Origin: Chara braunii
Lineage: Eukaryota > Streptophyta > Charophyceae > Charales > Characeae
Length of the DNA stretch: 21,065 nucleotides
Reading direction: 5' to 3'
Assembly: GCA_003427395.1 (NCBI GenBank)
Contig: BFEA01000654.1
Span: 703,821 to 724,885, forward strand
The notes under the pieces: generated by a model
Seen by the model: only the letters and a program-made list of their open reading frames with translations
Told to the model about the DNA's origin: nothing
Databases searched by the model: none
Program-made: the position numbers and the translations under genes
Shown: one piece after another, positions 6,259 to 13,174 of the stretch
How positions within the stretch are numbered: the stretch's first letter is position 1
How the letters are laid out: every line of letters begins with the position of its first letter

Positions 6259-6295
6259 GTGCAAATGGATGCGACGACCGTCTTATGTCTCTCAG

Positions 6296-6412
6296 AATTC
6301 AACGCACCCTCGTTATGAAAGTGTATTGGATCGGAAAAACACCCTTTATACGTTCATGGTCAGTGCGCGTTGTGCTAACGAGGGGGTGCGTTGTATTCGG
6401 GGGGAAGAGGCG
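6296..6412. mobile_element. Family F variant B copy
   Basis: CAACGCACCCTCGTTATGAA at the left and GTGCTAACGAGGGGGTGCGT then TGTATTCGGGGGGAAGAGG at the right form imperfect inverted repeats. The CACCCTC.TTATGA and ATTCGGGGGAAGAGG motifs match variant B at 12794-12906. Confidence 0.55.
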
Positions 6413-6692
6413 CAAAAAGGAAATTCGAATAAAAGAGAAATTCAAATTACAAGTACAGTCTTCCCACCTCTGGAGCCCTTTTTTTTTTTTTTTTAACCCT
6501 CATGACGGTTACTGTTGTGGTACGTTCATGGTCAGTGCGCGTTGTGCTAGCGAGGGGGTGCGTTGTATTTGGGGGGAAGAGGCGCAAAAAGGAAATTCGA
6601 ATGAAAGAGAAATTAAAATTACAAGTACAGTCTTCCCACCTCTGGAGCCCTTTTTTTTTTTTTTTTAAACCCTCATGACGGTTACTGTTGTG
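6349..6692 (+). repeat. 172-bp direct tandem duplication
   Basis: TACGTTCATGGTCAGTGCGC at 6349 is repeated at 6521. Both copies run through GCGTTGTATT.GGGGGGAAGA, AAATTCGAAT.AAAGAGAAAT, CAGTCTTCCCACCTCTGGAG, a T tract, and CCTCATGACGGTTACTGTTG. Differences are few (for example ATTCGG against ATTTGG), so the duplication is recent. It duplicated only the right half of the variant B element plus its flank. Confidence 0.9.
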
Positions 6693-6812
6693 GGTGATAA
6701 CCCCCCCGCCTACCCATCTACAGCACTAGATACAGAAAAAATCGGAAGAAGGAAAAAATAGAAATAGGCGAGTGAAAGAAAAATTAGAAAAGTCGATATA
6801 CTCATTTTAGGA

Positions 6813-6946
6813 GGAAAATAAATAAAATAAAATAAATAAAATATAAATAAATAAAACAAAATAAAATAAATGAAATAAAATAAATAAAATATAAATAAAT
6901 AAAACAAAATAAATAAAATAAAATAAAATAAAATAAAATAAAATGA
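6813..6946. repeat. AAATA/AATAA-type simple repeat
   Basis: It is a long run of AAATA, AAAATA and ATAAATAAAT units. AAAATATAAATAAATAAAAC occurs twice about 60 bp apart, indicating internal duplication. It is non-coding; minus-strand frames give only F/Y/L/I strings. Confidence 0.95.
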
Positions 6947-6962
6947 AACAATGTCTATCATC

Positions 6963-7012
6963 AACGAGCCGAGCTCATGTTGTAGGGCATGAACTGTGGA
7001 AAATCTATATGG
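6963..7012 (+). repeat. tRNA-like SINE, 5' part only
   Basis: AACGAGCCGAGCTCATGTTG then GGCATGAACTGTGGAAAATC resembles the SINE at 11215-11290 (TAACGTAGCTCAGTTGC, CGATGAACTGTGGAAAAGTG). The B-box half is missing because a family F element starts directly after it at 7015. Confidence 0.5.
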
Positions 7013-7014
7013 AA

Positions 7015-7127
7015 CTACCTTCGTCACCCGAATACAACAACGTACGGTCAAGATTGCTGTATTTAGACGGAAAGATACCCCAAATACAGCTACAATGACC
7101 GTACGTTGAATTCGGGTGAAGAAGTTA
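7015..7127. mobile_element. Foldback MITE, family F, copy 6
   Basis: CTACCTTCGTCACCCGAATA and CAACGTACGGTCAAGATTGC on the left; AAATACAGCTACAATGACCG and TTCGGGTGAAGAAG on the right. The centre is TTTAGACGGAAAGATACC. Its left end adjoins the truncated SINE, so it probably inserted into that SINE. Confidence 0.8.
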
Positions 7128-7254
7128 CGTGTTCGGGGGAAGAAGCCGAGCTGAAGGCCATTGCCCGTTTTTTTTTTAATTGTTTTTTATTTTCGTGAAA
7201 TAAAAATGCTTATTTGGAAATACCTTGGGAGTAAGTTTATTCAATAAAAAAGAG

Positions 7255-7345
7255 GGGAGATCAAAGAAAGCAGAACAGAGAAAGCAGAACAGAGAAAAGA
7301 GAACAGAGAAAGGAGAAGAGAGAAAGGAGAAGGAGAAGAAGAGAT
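7255..7345. repeat. Purine-rich tandem repeat
   Basis: AAAGCAGAACAGAG and AAAGGAGAAGAGAG units with a period of about 15 bases. The strand is purely A/G with rare C. No gene is seen in 7128-7410. Confidence 0.85.
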
Positions 7346-7413
7346 TCTTTTTTTTGGTGTAAACTAGCATACAGAGGTCCGATGCAGACTACCGGTAGGT
7401 AGTTAGGGCCTGA

Positions 7414-7517
7414 CTCCTCTACTCGCCACATGCAGAAAAGTCAAAGCATCTGGCGGGGTATCTTCCCATGTTCTAGCGAAAGATTCATTCTTATTTTGCA
7501 CGTTTGTGGAGTAGTGG
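7414..7517 (+). mobile_element. Repeat C, copy 2
   Basis: CTCTACTCGCCACATGCAGA, GGGGTATCTTCCCATGTTCT, AGCGAAAGATTCATTCTTAT, TTTGCACGTTTGTGGAGTAG match the copy at 5131-5233 along its whole length with scattered substitutions. A 27-base T tract follows about 30 bp downstream. Confidence 0.7.
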
Positions 7518-7724
7518 CCCAATTTTATACTGCAGTACATGGATTGGAACTTTTTTTTTTTTTTTTTTTTTTTGACCTCGCTCTTCCTTTTCTGCCAGCT
7601 GCTCCGAGAGATGGAGCAGGCTGTGGTGGTAATTCATATAATATAAGAATTTGTTAAAGAAAAAAGAAAGAGAGACGGTGCTTGGAGTCGGGAAGGCAAA
7701 GGCAGAGCTTGGTCAGGTCGATGG

Positions 7725-7842
7725 TACCGTCTTCCCCGCCAATAGAACAACATACGGTCATTATAGCTGCATTTCGGCCAACTTTCCATCTAGATACTGT
7801 GCCGTAATATGCCCGTACAGTGTATTCGGAGGAAGAAGGTAG
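7725..7842. mobile_element. Foldback MITE, family F, copy 7
   Basis: TACCGTCTTCCCCGCCAATA then GAACAACATACGGTCATTAT on the left; GCCGTAATATGCCCGTACAG and TGTATTCGGAGGAAGAAGGTA on the right. The two TA ends would fit a TA target duplication. Confidence 0.75.
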
Positions 7843-7879
7843 TAATTGAATAATGCTTTGCTCTGGGTAGAGCGAGCAG

Positions 7880-7980
7880 CCCCTTCTATCTTCAACGCAC
7901 ACTGATCATGAATGTATACAAGCTACCTTTCCGGTCGGATTCGGTCATGATGAGGGAGCATGTTTTGCTCTAGGAAGGAA
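7880..7980. mobile_element. Family F variant B, decayed copy
   Basis: TCTATCTTCAACGCACACTG then ATCATGAATGTATACAAGCT and ACCTTTCCGGTC match the variant B interior at 838-944. The right end (GAGGGAGCATGTTTTGCTCT) is only weakly similar, so the boundary is uncertain. Confidence 0.45.
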
Positions 7981-8095
7981 CAGTACACCAGAGTCCAATC
8001 ACAACTGAACGGAGATGTCGAGAGGAAGGTGACATCGACGCGACGTCGGCGGGATAGATGTGTGTAGAGGGGACGGTAGGTGCTCTCCATCCCTA

Positions 8096-8242
8096 ATGAT
8101 GGTGATGATGACGTTGATGATGATGATGATGATGACTGTAGATGGTTGTAGTAAGGAGCACAACAATCGCGAAGAAGTTAATGATGATGATGAAGAGGAT
8201 GATGAAGAAGAGGATGATGATGATGAAGAGGATGAATGTAGC
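8096..8242 (+). repeat. GAT/GAA trinucleotide tract
   Basis: ATGATGATGATGATGATGA at 8119-8135 and GATGATGAAGAGGATGATGA at 8183 onward. A frame at 8060-8416 reads it as Asp/Glu-rich, but it runs on into the SINE array and has no recognised domain. I treat it as a microsatellite, not a gene. Confidence 0.85.
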
Positions 8243-8258
8243 GACACGGATGGTTGTA

Positions 8259-8680
8259 TACAGTACTATGCGAACATAGACTCATCACGAGCCGAACACA
8301 AGGATCGAACGCGAGACCTGCCGATCAGGAGGCAAACAATTAGCTATTTGGGAGGTCAAGCAAGCACGACCTGCCGATCAGCAGGCAAACACTTAGTCAT
8401 TTGGGAGGTCGCTTGACCTCCCAGTAGTATGCGAACTTAGACTCATTTCGAGCCGACCACAAGGATCGAACTCGCGACCTCCTGATCAGGAGGCAAACAC
8501 TTAGCCATTTGGGAGGTCAAGCACGCGCGACCTCTCAATCAGGAGTCAAACACTTAGCCATTTGTGAGGTCAAGCACGCGCGATCGGCCGATCAGGAGGA
8601 GTCAAACACTTAGCCATTTGGGAGGTCAAGCACGCGCGACCTCTCCCGATCAGGAGGAGCCGAACGGCTAAGTGAACTGA
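8259..8680 (-). repeat. Tandem array of tRNA-like SINE units
   Basis: Six tRNA-like units read on the minus strand. The best unit is 8461-8516: GACCTCCCAAATGGCTAAGT (A-box-like TGGCTAAGTG), GTTTGCCTCCTGATCAGGAG (an anticodon-arm-like palindrome CCTCC-TGATCA-GGAGG), GTCGCGAGTTCGATCC (B box). Two units (8302-8357 and 8461-8516) keep the B box and carry a shared 3' part (CTTGTG.TCGGCTCG, GAGTCTA.GTTCGCATA). The other four (8368-8411, 8528-8570, 8582-8628, 8638-8675) have only the A-box/anticodon part joined by GCGCGTGCTTGACCTCCC. The 6-base loop argues against a functional tRNA. Confidence 0.75.
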
Positions 8681-8816
8681 GGTGTGGTCAGTCAAGCCGC
8701 AAGATGAATGCACTTAACCCCACCCCAGCACGGGGACTCGTTTTTTCCCCGCGATCCGTTGTACCAGGTCGTCGACCAATAAGCATGAGTAATAGTGCTA
8801 ATGTGGTGGCAATAGC

Positions 8817-8915
8817 ACTCTTCTTCACCCGAAAATTGAACGATACTGTCGTTAGTGCTGTATCTAGACTGAAAGTTGGCCCAAATACGGCTGAACTTGA
8901 TAATGAGAAGAAGGC
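8817..8915. mobile_element. Family F-like element, copy 8
   Basis: ACTCTTCTTCACCCGAAAAT then GAACGATACTGTCGTTAGTG on the left. The centre CTAGACTGAAAGTTGGCCCA and right part AATACGGCTGAACTTGATAA then TGAGAAGAAGG follow. The arms have diverged from the consensus but the family F centre is clear. Confidence 0.55.
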
Positions 8916-9095
8916 GCGGAACCCTACAAGAAGGGCTGTATCTAGACTTGAAAGTTGGGCCAAATACGGCTAAACTTGATAATGAGAAGAAGGCGCGGAA
9001 CCCTACAAGAGAAGCGCTGTATCTAGACTGAAAGTTGGGCCAAATACGGCTAAACTTGGTAGTGAGAAGAAGGCGCGGAACCCTACAAGAGAAGG
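8858..9095 (+). repeat. 78-81 bp tandem repeat, three copies
   Basis: CTGTATCTAGACT starts at 8858, 8936 and 9017. Each copy continues AAAGTTGG.CCAAATACGGC, TAATGAGAAGAAGGCGCGGA and ACCCTACAAGA. The right half of the family F-like element at 8817 has been amplified together with its flank. Confidence 0.9.
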
Positions 9096-9153
9096 TTGGG
9101 ACGAAACCGTGAAAACAATTCTGAAGGAAGATTGGAGATTGTGAAAAGAACTG

Positions 9154-9383
9154 TTTCCTTATCTTCCTTCTATCTGCTTTTTTTTTTTTTTTTTTAATAG
9201 TCTCTATAAGGGAAGGGAAGGGATCCTCTTGCTAAAATATTTATCAAATCAACACAGCACTTCCCGATGTTTCCTTATCTTCCTTCTATCTGCTTTTTTT
9301 CTTTTTTAATAGGCTCTATAAGGGAAGGGATCCTCTTGCTAAAATATTTATCAACTCAACACAGGACTTTTCGATATAGCTGA
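9154..9383 (+). repeat. 116-bp direct tandem repeat, two copies
   Basis: TTTCCTTATCTTCCTTCTAT at 9154 recurs at 9270. Each copy runs through a T tract, AATAG.CTCTATAAGGGAAG, GGATCCTCTTGCTAAAATAT and TTATCAA.TCAACACAG. They differ mainly in T-tract length and one GGGAA repeat. Short CGATATAGCTG motifs follow at 9373 and 9424. Confidence 0.9.
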
Positions 9384-9519
9384 TGTATACGAGTGAAATG
9401 TGTAAATGAATGTTATGTTTTCCCGATATAGCTGGATGCACACTCTTCGCCCCCACTCTTTTCCCTTGCTTCTGCCTCGCTTGCCGCTGTTGCCATCCTC
9501 TCTCTCTCTCTATTTATCT

Positions 9520-9557
9520 CTCTTTCTTCTTCTTCTTCTTCTTCTTCTTCTTTTTTT
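9520..9557. repeat. (TTC)n microsatellite
   Basis: TTCTTCTTCTTC runs of about 30 bases, following a TCTCTCTCTCT stretch. Overlapping open frames give phenylalanine or leucine runs and are artefacts. Confidence 0.95.
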
Positions 9558-9918
9558 GTTGTTTTGCTGGCATTCTTGCCCGGCGCAGTACTCTAGATTT
9601 CAAGTAGAGCGAAATAAATAAATATATAAAAATTTCCGGTACACAATTTTGTGGTCGATTGCGTGGAGTTGGGGCGTGCTTGGATCTCTGTCTTATCCGT
9701 GTCAAGAGCAAAGAAAAGCAAAAGAAGCAACGGTGCAACACTCCCACTACCGGTAGGACTGTTTTGACTTGTTTATGGACGTAATTGTGGTTAGATACAT
9801 CGAGGTACGGCCGGAAATGCAGTCAGTTTCATGTGAAATTGCGATCGAGTTTTGAACACCAAGTTCTGTAGATGGAAACGTTCCTCTTTTCTTTTTTGTA
9901 AACAATTCCGACATCATA
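9558..9918. other. Unassigned stretch
   Basis: No gene is recognised. Near 9770-9830 the phrases GGACGTAATTGTGGTTAGAT and CGGCCGGAAATGCAGTCAG resemble family E (GACGTGATTGCGGTCAGAT, CTGGCCGTAATTGCAGTCAG), so a decayed E copy probably lies there. Confidence 0.45.
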
Positions 9919-9970
9919 TTGCGTGTCATCCTTGCGCAGGAGCCATGCTAATCTTCTCTCTATATCTATA
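9919..9970 (-). pseudogene. U6 snRNA central-region fragment
   Basis: On the minus strand: AGAGAGAAGATTAGCATGGC then TCCTGCGCAAGGATGACACG and CAA. This is nearly identical to the most conserved part of U6 (ACAGAGAAGATTAGCATGGCCCC.. through GATGACACGCA). Visible deviations are C to G in the ACAGAGA box and CC to TC in the stem-loop. Upstream the U6 5' stem-loop is not recognisable, and downstream the sequence departs from U6 right after CACGCAA. No T run terminator follows. I regard it as a truncated pseudogene; a divergent active gene is possible but less likely. Confidence 0.75.
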
Positions 9971-9999
9971 CGCCAAAGCTGGATGATGCTTCCAGATAT

Positions 10000-10266
10000 C
10001 TTACCTTCCAGGGGTAGTAATGTTGAGGAGCATCCCCGGCCTCAAATTCTGCTTATGAAATGAAAGTTGAATTTTGAGTTCAAAAAATATATATATCGGG
10101 GCCGTTACTAGGCGGCCATGCCGTGCCTCTAGTGCCAGCGGCGTGTCTGGAGTGTATTTTTCGGCTGTGACAGACCTTTCTTTGTTTCGTGGATGTTTTG
10201 CTGGCTTGTGATGGGGTGTGAACCGACAGTCTGTAGAGTTTTCCATCTGGTGTGGGTGAGTGATAG
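10000..10266. other. Unassigned stretch before assembly gap
   Basis: No gene or recognised repeat is seen. It includes AAAAAATATATATAT at 10081 and GC-rich GGCGGCCATGCCGTGCC near 10110. Confidence 0.35.
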
Positions 10267-10391
10267 NNNNNNNNNNNNNNNNNNNNNNNNNNNNNNNNNN
10301 NNNNNNNNNNNNNNNNNNNNNNNNNNNNNNNNNNNNNNNNNNNNNNNNNNNNNNNNNNNNNNNNNNNNNNNNNNNNNNNNNNNNNNNNNNN
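10267..10391. other. Assembly gap (125 Ns)
   Basis: An undetermined run of Ns, followed directly by a 31-base T tract. Polymer length difficulty may have caused the gap. Any reading frame across it is meaningless. Confidence 0.99.
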
Positions 10392-10422
<31 letters not shown>

Positions 10423-10615
10423 CATTTGTTGTTTGGGAAAAGGTTCAGTCCTTCTAGTCTTGGTTTGTTTCTTGCTTCGTTTATTTTTTTTATTTTTTAT
10501 TTTTTTGCTTGCTTCTTTTATTTGTTAGTATGTCATTGGGGAAATACCATGCCGTCTCCAAAAAATAAAAATAAGAATACCATGCCGTCTGTCCCCTTTG
10601 TCGCCAGGGTTGTCC

Positions 10616-10662
10616 AAGGGGGGAAGGGGAGAGGAGGGGAGGGGGGGGAGGGGGGGAGGGCA
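10616..10662. repeat. G-rich tract
   Basis: GGGGGGAAGGGGAGAGGAGG and GGAGGGGGGGAGGG contain many G3+ runs with short spacers on the top strand, so intramolecular quadruplex formation is possible (inference). Just upstream, CCATGCCGTCT occurs twice (10549, 10580). Confidence 0.7.
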
Positions 10663-10668
10663 CGGATC

Positions 10669-10820
10669 CGGTAGCAAAGAGGATTGGATTAAGCACGTGA
10701 ATCTGCATGGGTTTGAAGCAGAGATGCAGAGAAGCAAGGTCTATCGTGATTTCCTCACCTCTCCACGAACACGTCCACATTCAGAGGTGGTAAATCAAAT
10801 CTTCGTTGCTAGGGGGACCT
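10669..10820. mobile_element. Family G foldback element, copy 1
   Basis: The left end CGGTAGCAAAGAGGATTGGA is an imperfect inverted repeat of the right end, AATCAAATCTTCGTTGCTAG then GGGGACC. The interior has GTGAATCTGCATGGGTTTGA and AGCAGAGATGCAGAGAAG against CACCTCTCCACGAACACGTC then CACATTCAG, again inverted. The same design recurs at 11804-11955 and 13175-13594, and an inner part at 14228-14315. Confidence 0.65.
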
Positions 10821-10841
10821 CGACCCTTATCATCCCGGATC

Positions 10842-10982
10842 GTACTGTCTTCACCCGAATAGAACGCCCGGTCATTATAGATGTATTTGATACGCCCGGT
10901 CATTATAGATGTATTTGATGCAATTTTCAGTCCAGATACGGCCATAAAAATTACCGGGCGTTCTATTCGGGGGAAGATGGTA
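10842..10982. mobile_element. Foldback MITE, family F, copy 9, with arm duplication
   Basis: GTACTGTCTTCACCCGAATA on the left; ATTACCGGGCGTTCTATTCG then GGGGAAGATGGTAG on the right. The left arm carries a perfect 28-bp tandem duplication: ACGCCCGGTCATTATAGATG.. at 10864-10891 and again at 10892-10919. The right arm has only one complement of it, so the duplication arose after the element formed. Confidence 0.85.
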
Positions 10983-11214
10983 GCCATTCTCTATTTCAGG
11001 CCTACGCTTCTCTTTCTCTGCGCTGTATATGATGCTTCCGGTCAGCAGACTGGGTGTGGGTGGGGACCACCACCAGCTCAACCACACAGATGTGCGGAGC
11101 GTTTCACGCTACGACTAATAACTCAGAGAAAGGGAAAACAAGTACGCGCAGGGAAAGGGAAGACGCAAAAAAAACAAAAAAAAGGATAGAAAAAGGAAAA
11201 CGAACAGGACTAAC

Positions 11215-11295
11215 GTAGCTCAGTTGCTATCCCGATGAACTGTGGAAAAGTGCAGACCTGAGCTCGAATCTGAATGGAACTAGATAATCGAAATC
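11215..11295 (+). repeat. tRNA-derived SINE (plus)
   Basis: CTAACGTAGCTCAGTTGCTA (A-box-like TAGCTCAGTTG), CCCGATGAACTGTGGAAAAG, TGCAGACCTGAGCTCGAATC (B-box-like GAGCTCGAATCT), then TGAATGGAACTAGATAATCG. The box spacing is tRNA-like. Related copies are at 4300-4668, 6963-7012 and 15470-15545. Confidence 0.65.
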
Positions 11296-11387
11296 CTTTA
11301 CTTCTGAATTACCTGTGGGAGGTCAGTTTGTGATGATGATATCTTTCTTTCTTTCTTTTTTAAAGTGTTTTTTTTTTTTCTTCTTCT

Positions 11388-11439
<52 letters not shown>

Positions 11440-11640
11440 TGTTTTTTTTTTTTTTTTTTTTTTTTTAAGATACAGCCCCCAGGAGGACAAAATCGTCAGC
11501 GTGTCTCCGTTTTTTCCTTTTTTTTTTTTTTAACTAAGCTATATTCTTCTCTCAATTTCACCTTTCACTACCTACCTACGACTGCTCCTAAGCCCCTGTA
11601 CAGGGAACCCCTGCAAGCATAGCTACCGCTCACAATAAAG
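11296..11640. repeat. Long poly(T) tracts
   Basis: T runs interrupted by AAGTG at two places extend over about 11366-11466, and another follows at 11510-11531. TTTAAGTGTTTTTTTT occurs repeatedly, suggesting slippage or duplication. No gene is seen. Confidence 0.9.
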
Positions 11641-11803
11641 GGGATGGATGTTGCCCCCCGCCCTGATTAGGGCTCGTCAGGGAGTATATATCTCGAGCCC
11701 TCGTCTTTTTTTTTTTTTTTTCTGAAAAAAAAAAGAAATGCTGAATGAGTAAAGGTAAGAATGCTTTTGGGGCGCTTCTCGCACAATCTCGCAACCTCAC
11801 GGG
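11641..11803. other. Unassigned stretch with T/A hairpin
   Basis: A T run followed by CTGAAAAAAAAAAG (11706-11734) can fold back on itself. No gene or recognised repeat is seen. Confidence 0.4.
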
Positions 11804-11955
11804 GCGAGGTCCCACTAGAGGATTATATTTAACGCCGTAATCTGGACGTGATTGCGGAGAGATGCTTTTCTGCATCTCCTGTGTGCAATACACTAGCATA
11901 AAACACATCTAGATTCAGGTGAGCAATCCAGCCCTCTTCACTAGTGGTACCTCGC
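11804..11955. mobile_element. Family G foldback element, copy 2
   Basis: The left end GCGAGGTCCCACTAGAGGAT pairs with the right end CCCTCTTCACTAGTGGTACC then TCGC as imperfect inverted repeats. The inside carries AATCTGGACGTGATTGCGGA then GAGATGC and, inverted, GCATCTCCTGTG plus AACACATCTAGATTCAGG. The ends match GTCCCACTAGCAAAGAG of the 13175 copy. Confidence 0.65.
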
Positions 11956-12003
11956 TCCTTGTCTGTTCTCTCTCTCTGTCGTTTCTCCTGTCATTTTGCC
12001 CGT

Positions 12004-12166
12004 GTGCATTATCTCTTAGTCCTTCTGTGTATTTTCTTTGGGGGGGGGGGGGGGGGGGGATAGTCATCAATATTTGCTCGACACGTGCATTATCTCTTTT
12101 AGTCCTTAAAATGTGTTTTTTTTTGGGGGTGGGGTGGGGGAACAGTCATCAATATTTGCTTGACAC
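12004..12166 (+). repeat. 81-bp tandem repeat with G runs, two copies
   Basis: GTGCATTATCTCTTAGTCCT at 12004 recurs as GTGCATTATCTCTTTTAGTC at 12085. Both continue through a T run, a G run and CAGTCATCAATATTTGCT.GACAC or TAGTCATCAATATTTGCTCG. The first G run is about 19 bases uninterrupted. Confidence 0.85.
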
Positions 12167-12224
12167 GGCGTTATTATATACCATGTTTATAAACTAGGAT
12201 CATAAAAATAATAAAAAAAGAAAA

Positions 12225-12640
12225 CCCTGGTGCGAGTATGCCCTTTGCTCCGTTTAGCTTGATTGAGGAAGGTGCCAAAAATATAACGACGAAATGCTTT
12301 TCAGTAGTTCTTTGTACTCGATTCTCGTACTAGGACTCTTTGTCTTTTTCAATTTGTTTTCTCTTTTTAGTAGGTTTTTGAACTCTGAGGGCATGCTCGT
12401 ACTAGGACTCTTTTTCTTCTTTTTTTTTCCCATTTTTTTCCTGTTTTTTTCCTTTTCTTTTTAGTTTTTTTTCTTACTCGTAAGTCTGATGGCATAGGAC
12501 TCTTTGTTTTTCCCTTTTTTTGTTTTTTTGTTTTTATTTTTTTTCTGTTTTTTTTTTCTGTTTTTTTTCCCTCTTTCTATCTGCGTCGGCCGGTTTAACT
12601 CATCACTAGCGGAATAATGTATACTCGACAAGTTGCAGTT
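12225..12640. repeat. T-rich region with scattered family E tails
   Basis: ACTAGGACTCTTT occurs at about 12330 and 12400, and CATAGGACTCTTTG at 12494, several preceded by a GGGCATGCTCGT-like motif. On the minus strand this is the AAAG.GTCCTAGT..GAG..TGCCC 3' end of family E. The remainder is TTTTTCTTTTT sequence. No gene is seen. Confidence 0.6.
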
Positions 12641-12682
12641 GCAGTCTTTGGGTTTAACAAAGGCATTCTAGGGCTCTTTCTA

Positions 12683-12782
12683 CTAAGCTCTGGACGTGAT
12701 TGCGGTCAGATTCATCCAGGTCTGGCCGTAATTGCAGTCAGACAAATTTAGAAAAGTCCTAGTGTGAGTGTGCCCTGAGAGA
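12683..12782 (+). repeat. Interspersed repeat family E, copy 2
   Basis: TCTGGACGTGATTGCGGTCA, GATTCATCCAGGTCTGGCCG, TAATTGCAGTCAGACAAATT, AGAAAAGTCCTAGTGTGAGT, GTGCCCTGAGAG. It follows the same order as 3819-3945 but with two rather than three CTGG.CGT.ATTGC units. Confidence 0.7.
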
Positions 12783-12793
12783 GAACTCAACAA

Positions 12794-12906
12794 CTACCGT
12801 CTTCCTCCGAACACAAGGCACCCTCATTATGACTGCATCCAACCGGAAAGATGGCTTGTATACATTCAGAATCGGGCTGCGTTATGTTCGGGGGAGGAAG
12901 ACATAG
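12794..12906. mobile_element. Family F variant B, best copy
   Basis: CTACCGTCTTCCTCCGAACA then CAAGGCACCCTCATTATGAC on the left; GGCTTGTATACATTCAGAAT, CGGGCTGCGTTATGTTCGGG and GGAGGAAGACATAG on the right. The terminal 15 or so bases are inverted repeats, but the inner halves are only weakly complementary, unlike family F proper. Confidence 0.65.
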
Positions 12907-12943
12907 CATCTTGTTCTGAGGCCAGCCCGGGTCCTTGGATGTC

Positions 12944-13054
12944 CTACCGTCTTCACCCCCCAATAGAACGCCCGGTCAATACAACTGTACTGTATGATAT
13001 ATACCCATAATTACCAGGGGTTCTATTGGGGTTCTATTGGGGGGTGAAGACGGT
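12944..13054. mobile_element. Foldback MITE, family F, copy 10
   Basis: CTACCGTCTTCACCCCCCAA and TAGAACGCCCGGTCAATACA on the left; ATTACCAGGGGTTCTATTGG and GGGGGGTGAAGACGGTA on the right. The right arm has a short duplication of GGGTTCTATTGG. Ends of the form TA-CCGTCTTC / GAAGACGG-TA are clearest here and fit a TA target site. Confidence 0.8.
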
Positions 13055-13174
13055 ATTGGGGGGTGGTGGGTTGGGCCCTTGTCCGTGTACCTGTTGTGTG
13101 CAGTCGTATGTCCGAAACTTACAACGAATATGAGGAAAGTGCCTTTCCCGGCGAAACTTATCATCTGGGCCGAT

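Noticed and set aside
8060-8416. 118-residue frame with an acidic Asp/Glu run
   Set aside because: It is a translated GAT/GAA microsatellite followed by the antisense of the tRNA-like SINE. The tail (TRDLPIRRQ) is typical of SINE read-through, not of a protein.
8461-8516. Possible functional tRNA on the minus strand
   Set aside because: The anticodon arm has a 6-base loop, the acceptor stem is not closed, and the unit is part of a degenerate tandem array.
9919-9970. Functional U6 snRNA gene
   Set aside because: The 5' stem-loop and 3' tail are missing, the ACAGAGA box is altered and there is no T-run terminator. Annotated as a fragment.
11315-11622. Phenylalanine-rich frames
   Set aside because: Pure translation of poly(T) tracts.
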